From positions 1 through 40,366 of the forward strand of contig JAIBBV010000035.1 of NCBI GenBank assembly GCA_019694465.1: a DNA stretch of 40,366 nt, written 5' to 3'. The notes beneath the pieces were generated by a model. It saw nothing but the letters and a program-made list of their open reading frames with translations. It had not been told where the DNA came from and searched no databases. The translations under genes were made by a program, and so were the position numbers. Origin of the DNA: Oligoflexia bacterium. Its GTDB lineage: Bacteria; Bdellovibrionota_C; UBA2361; JAFLCA01. Positions 40,010-40,366 of this stretch are shown piece by piece (position 1 is the stretch's first letter; every line of letters starts with the position of its first letter).

Positions 40010-40366
40010 ATGTTTAATTCAATGCTTGAAAAGGCCAAGGCACAATATGTGAAGCTTGGTCAGGCAGTAGGAGCGGCCTTGAATGCTCCGTCCGGCAGAC
40101 AGATCCAAGTTATGTTGTTTGTACTTGGTGTTTGCTTGCTTTCGGCTGGTCTTGCAGACAGCGCAAGTGCAGCTGGTTTGACAACTCGTTTCAACGACAC
40201 TCGTTTGGCTAACTCAGTCAACGCGATTCTAACCTACCTTGAAGGTACGTTCGGCGCGTTGGTGATGGTGTGCGCGGGTGTTGGCGCGATTCTGAGCTCA
40301 GCCTTCGGTCAGTACAAGGCAGCGCTGGGCTTGATGGTCGTGGCGGTTGGTGCGTTTATCTTGCGC
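40010..40366 (+). CDS. VirB2/TraA-like T4SS pilin (partial, runs off window)
   Basis: The open frame begins at ATG 40010, with AGGGAG eight bases before it, and continues to the last base without a stop (119 codons). The predicted product has a long leader with a first hydrophobic segment (residues 34-50, ending SAGLADSASAAG, a likely signal-peptidase site). Two further hydrophobic segments are ALVMVCAGVGAILSSAFG and ALGLMVVAVGAFIL, separated by QYKA. This three-part pattern (long cleaved leader, two hydrophobic helices, short basic loop) is that of VirB2/TraA pilins. It lies after the IS66 element, so it either has its own promoter or depends on read-through. Function follows from pattern and context. 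Confidence 0.72.
   Translation, partial: MFNSMLEKAKAQYVKLGQAVGAALNAPSGRQIQVMLFVLGVCLLSAGLADSASAAGLTTRFNDTRLANSVNAILTYLEGTFGALVMVCAGVGAILSSAFGQYKAALGLMVVAVGAFILR

Noticed and set aside
1..40366. CRISPR arrays or rRNA genes
   Set aside because: No regularly spaced direct repeats and no rRNA-like sequence were seen.

Overview
The window looks like chromosome of a flagellated, diderm, proteobacteria-like organism. Flagellar FliL, a chemotaxis operon, a type II secretion minor pseudopilin, lipoproteins and a conjugation-type secretion system all point to two membranes. Housekeeping genes (bL28, isoleucyl-tRNA synthetase, RsmE, tRNA-Pro) argue against a plasmid. Base composition looks roughly balanced by eye. 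The mix, including a eukaryote-like IleRS, would suit a delta-proteobacterial or Bdellovibrionota-like lineage, but this is inference and no taxon can be fixed from the sequence alone.

Layout. 1-3.7 kb, mostly minus strand: rpmB, a solitary gspK whose start codon lies inside a terminator-like hairpin, a small unknown gene with two inverted repeats upstream, and corA. 3.7-6.7 kb, plus: a short GlpD-like flavoprotein, a Cys-rich lipoprotein overlapping rsmE, and fliL. At 6.8 kb, tRNA-Pro(CGG) on minus. 7.1-14.2 kb, plus: two unknown small genes, then a chemotaxis operon of MCP, a CheR-receiver-CheB fusion, CheA and CheW. 14.2-19.5 kb, minus: ileS and a FadB/FadJ-type beta-oxidation enzyme, 4 bp apart. 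19.7-22.1 kb, minus: a large secreted protein and a small unknown gene, with strong inverted repeats around them.

22.3-40.4 kb holds a type IV secretion system (T4SS). On minus are a VirD4/TraD/DotL-like coupling ATPase and, just upstream of it, a large polytopic membrane protein. Divergently on plus runs a long compact cluster: a small exported protein, TraL/VirB3-like, TraE/VirB8-like, TraK/VirB9-like, TraB/VirB10-like, two lipoproteins, a TraC/VirB4 ATPase, then a third lipoprotein, a bitopic protein, a bPH2-domain membrane protein, an SH3b coiled-coil protein and an M23 peptidase. A VirB2/TraA-like pilin gene begins at 40010 and runs off the end. An intact IS66-family element with matching direct repeats sits between the M23 gene and the pilin gene. 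The cluster reads as an F-like envelope machine with some features that recall Dot/Icm-type systems, plus four or five accessory genes that I cannot assign to a known T4SS subunit. No relaxase is visible, so DNA transfer and protein export both remain possible.

The most interesting points are the single-polypeptide CheR-CheB, the T4SS with its unassigned accessory block, the gspK start/terminator overlap, and several near-perfect intergenic inverted repeats.
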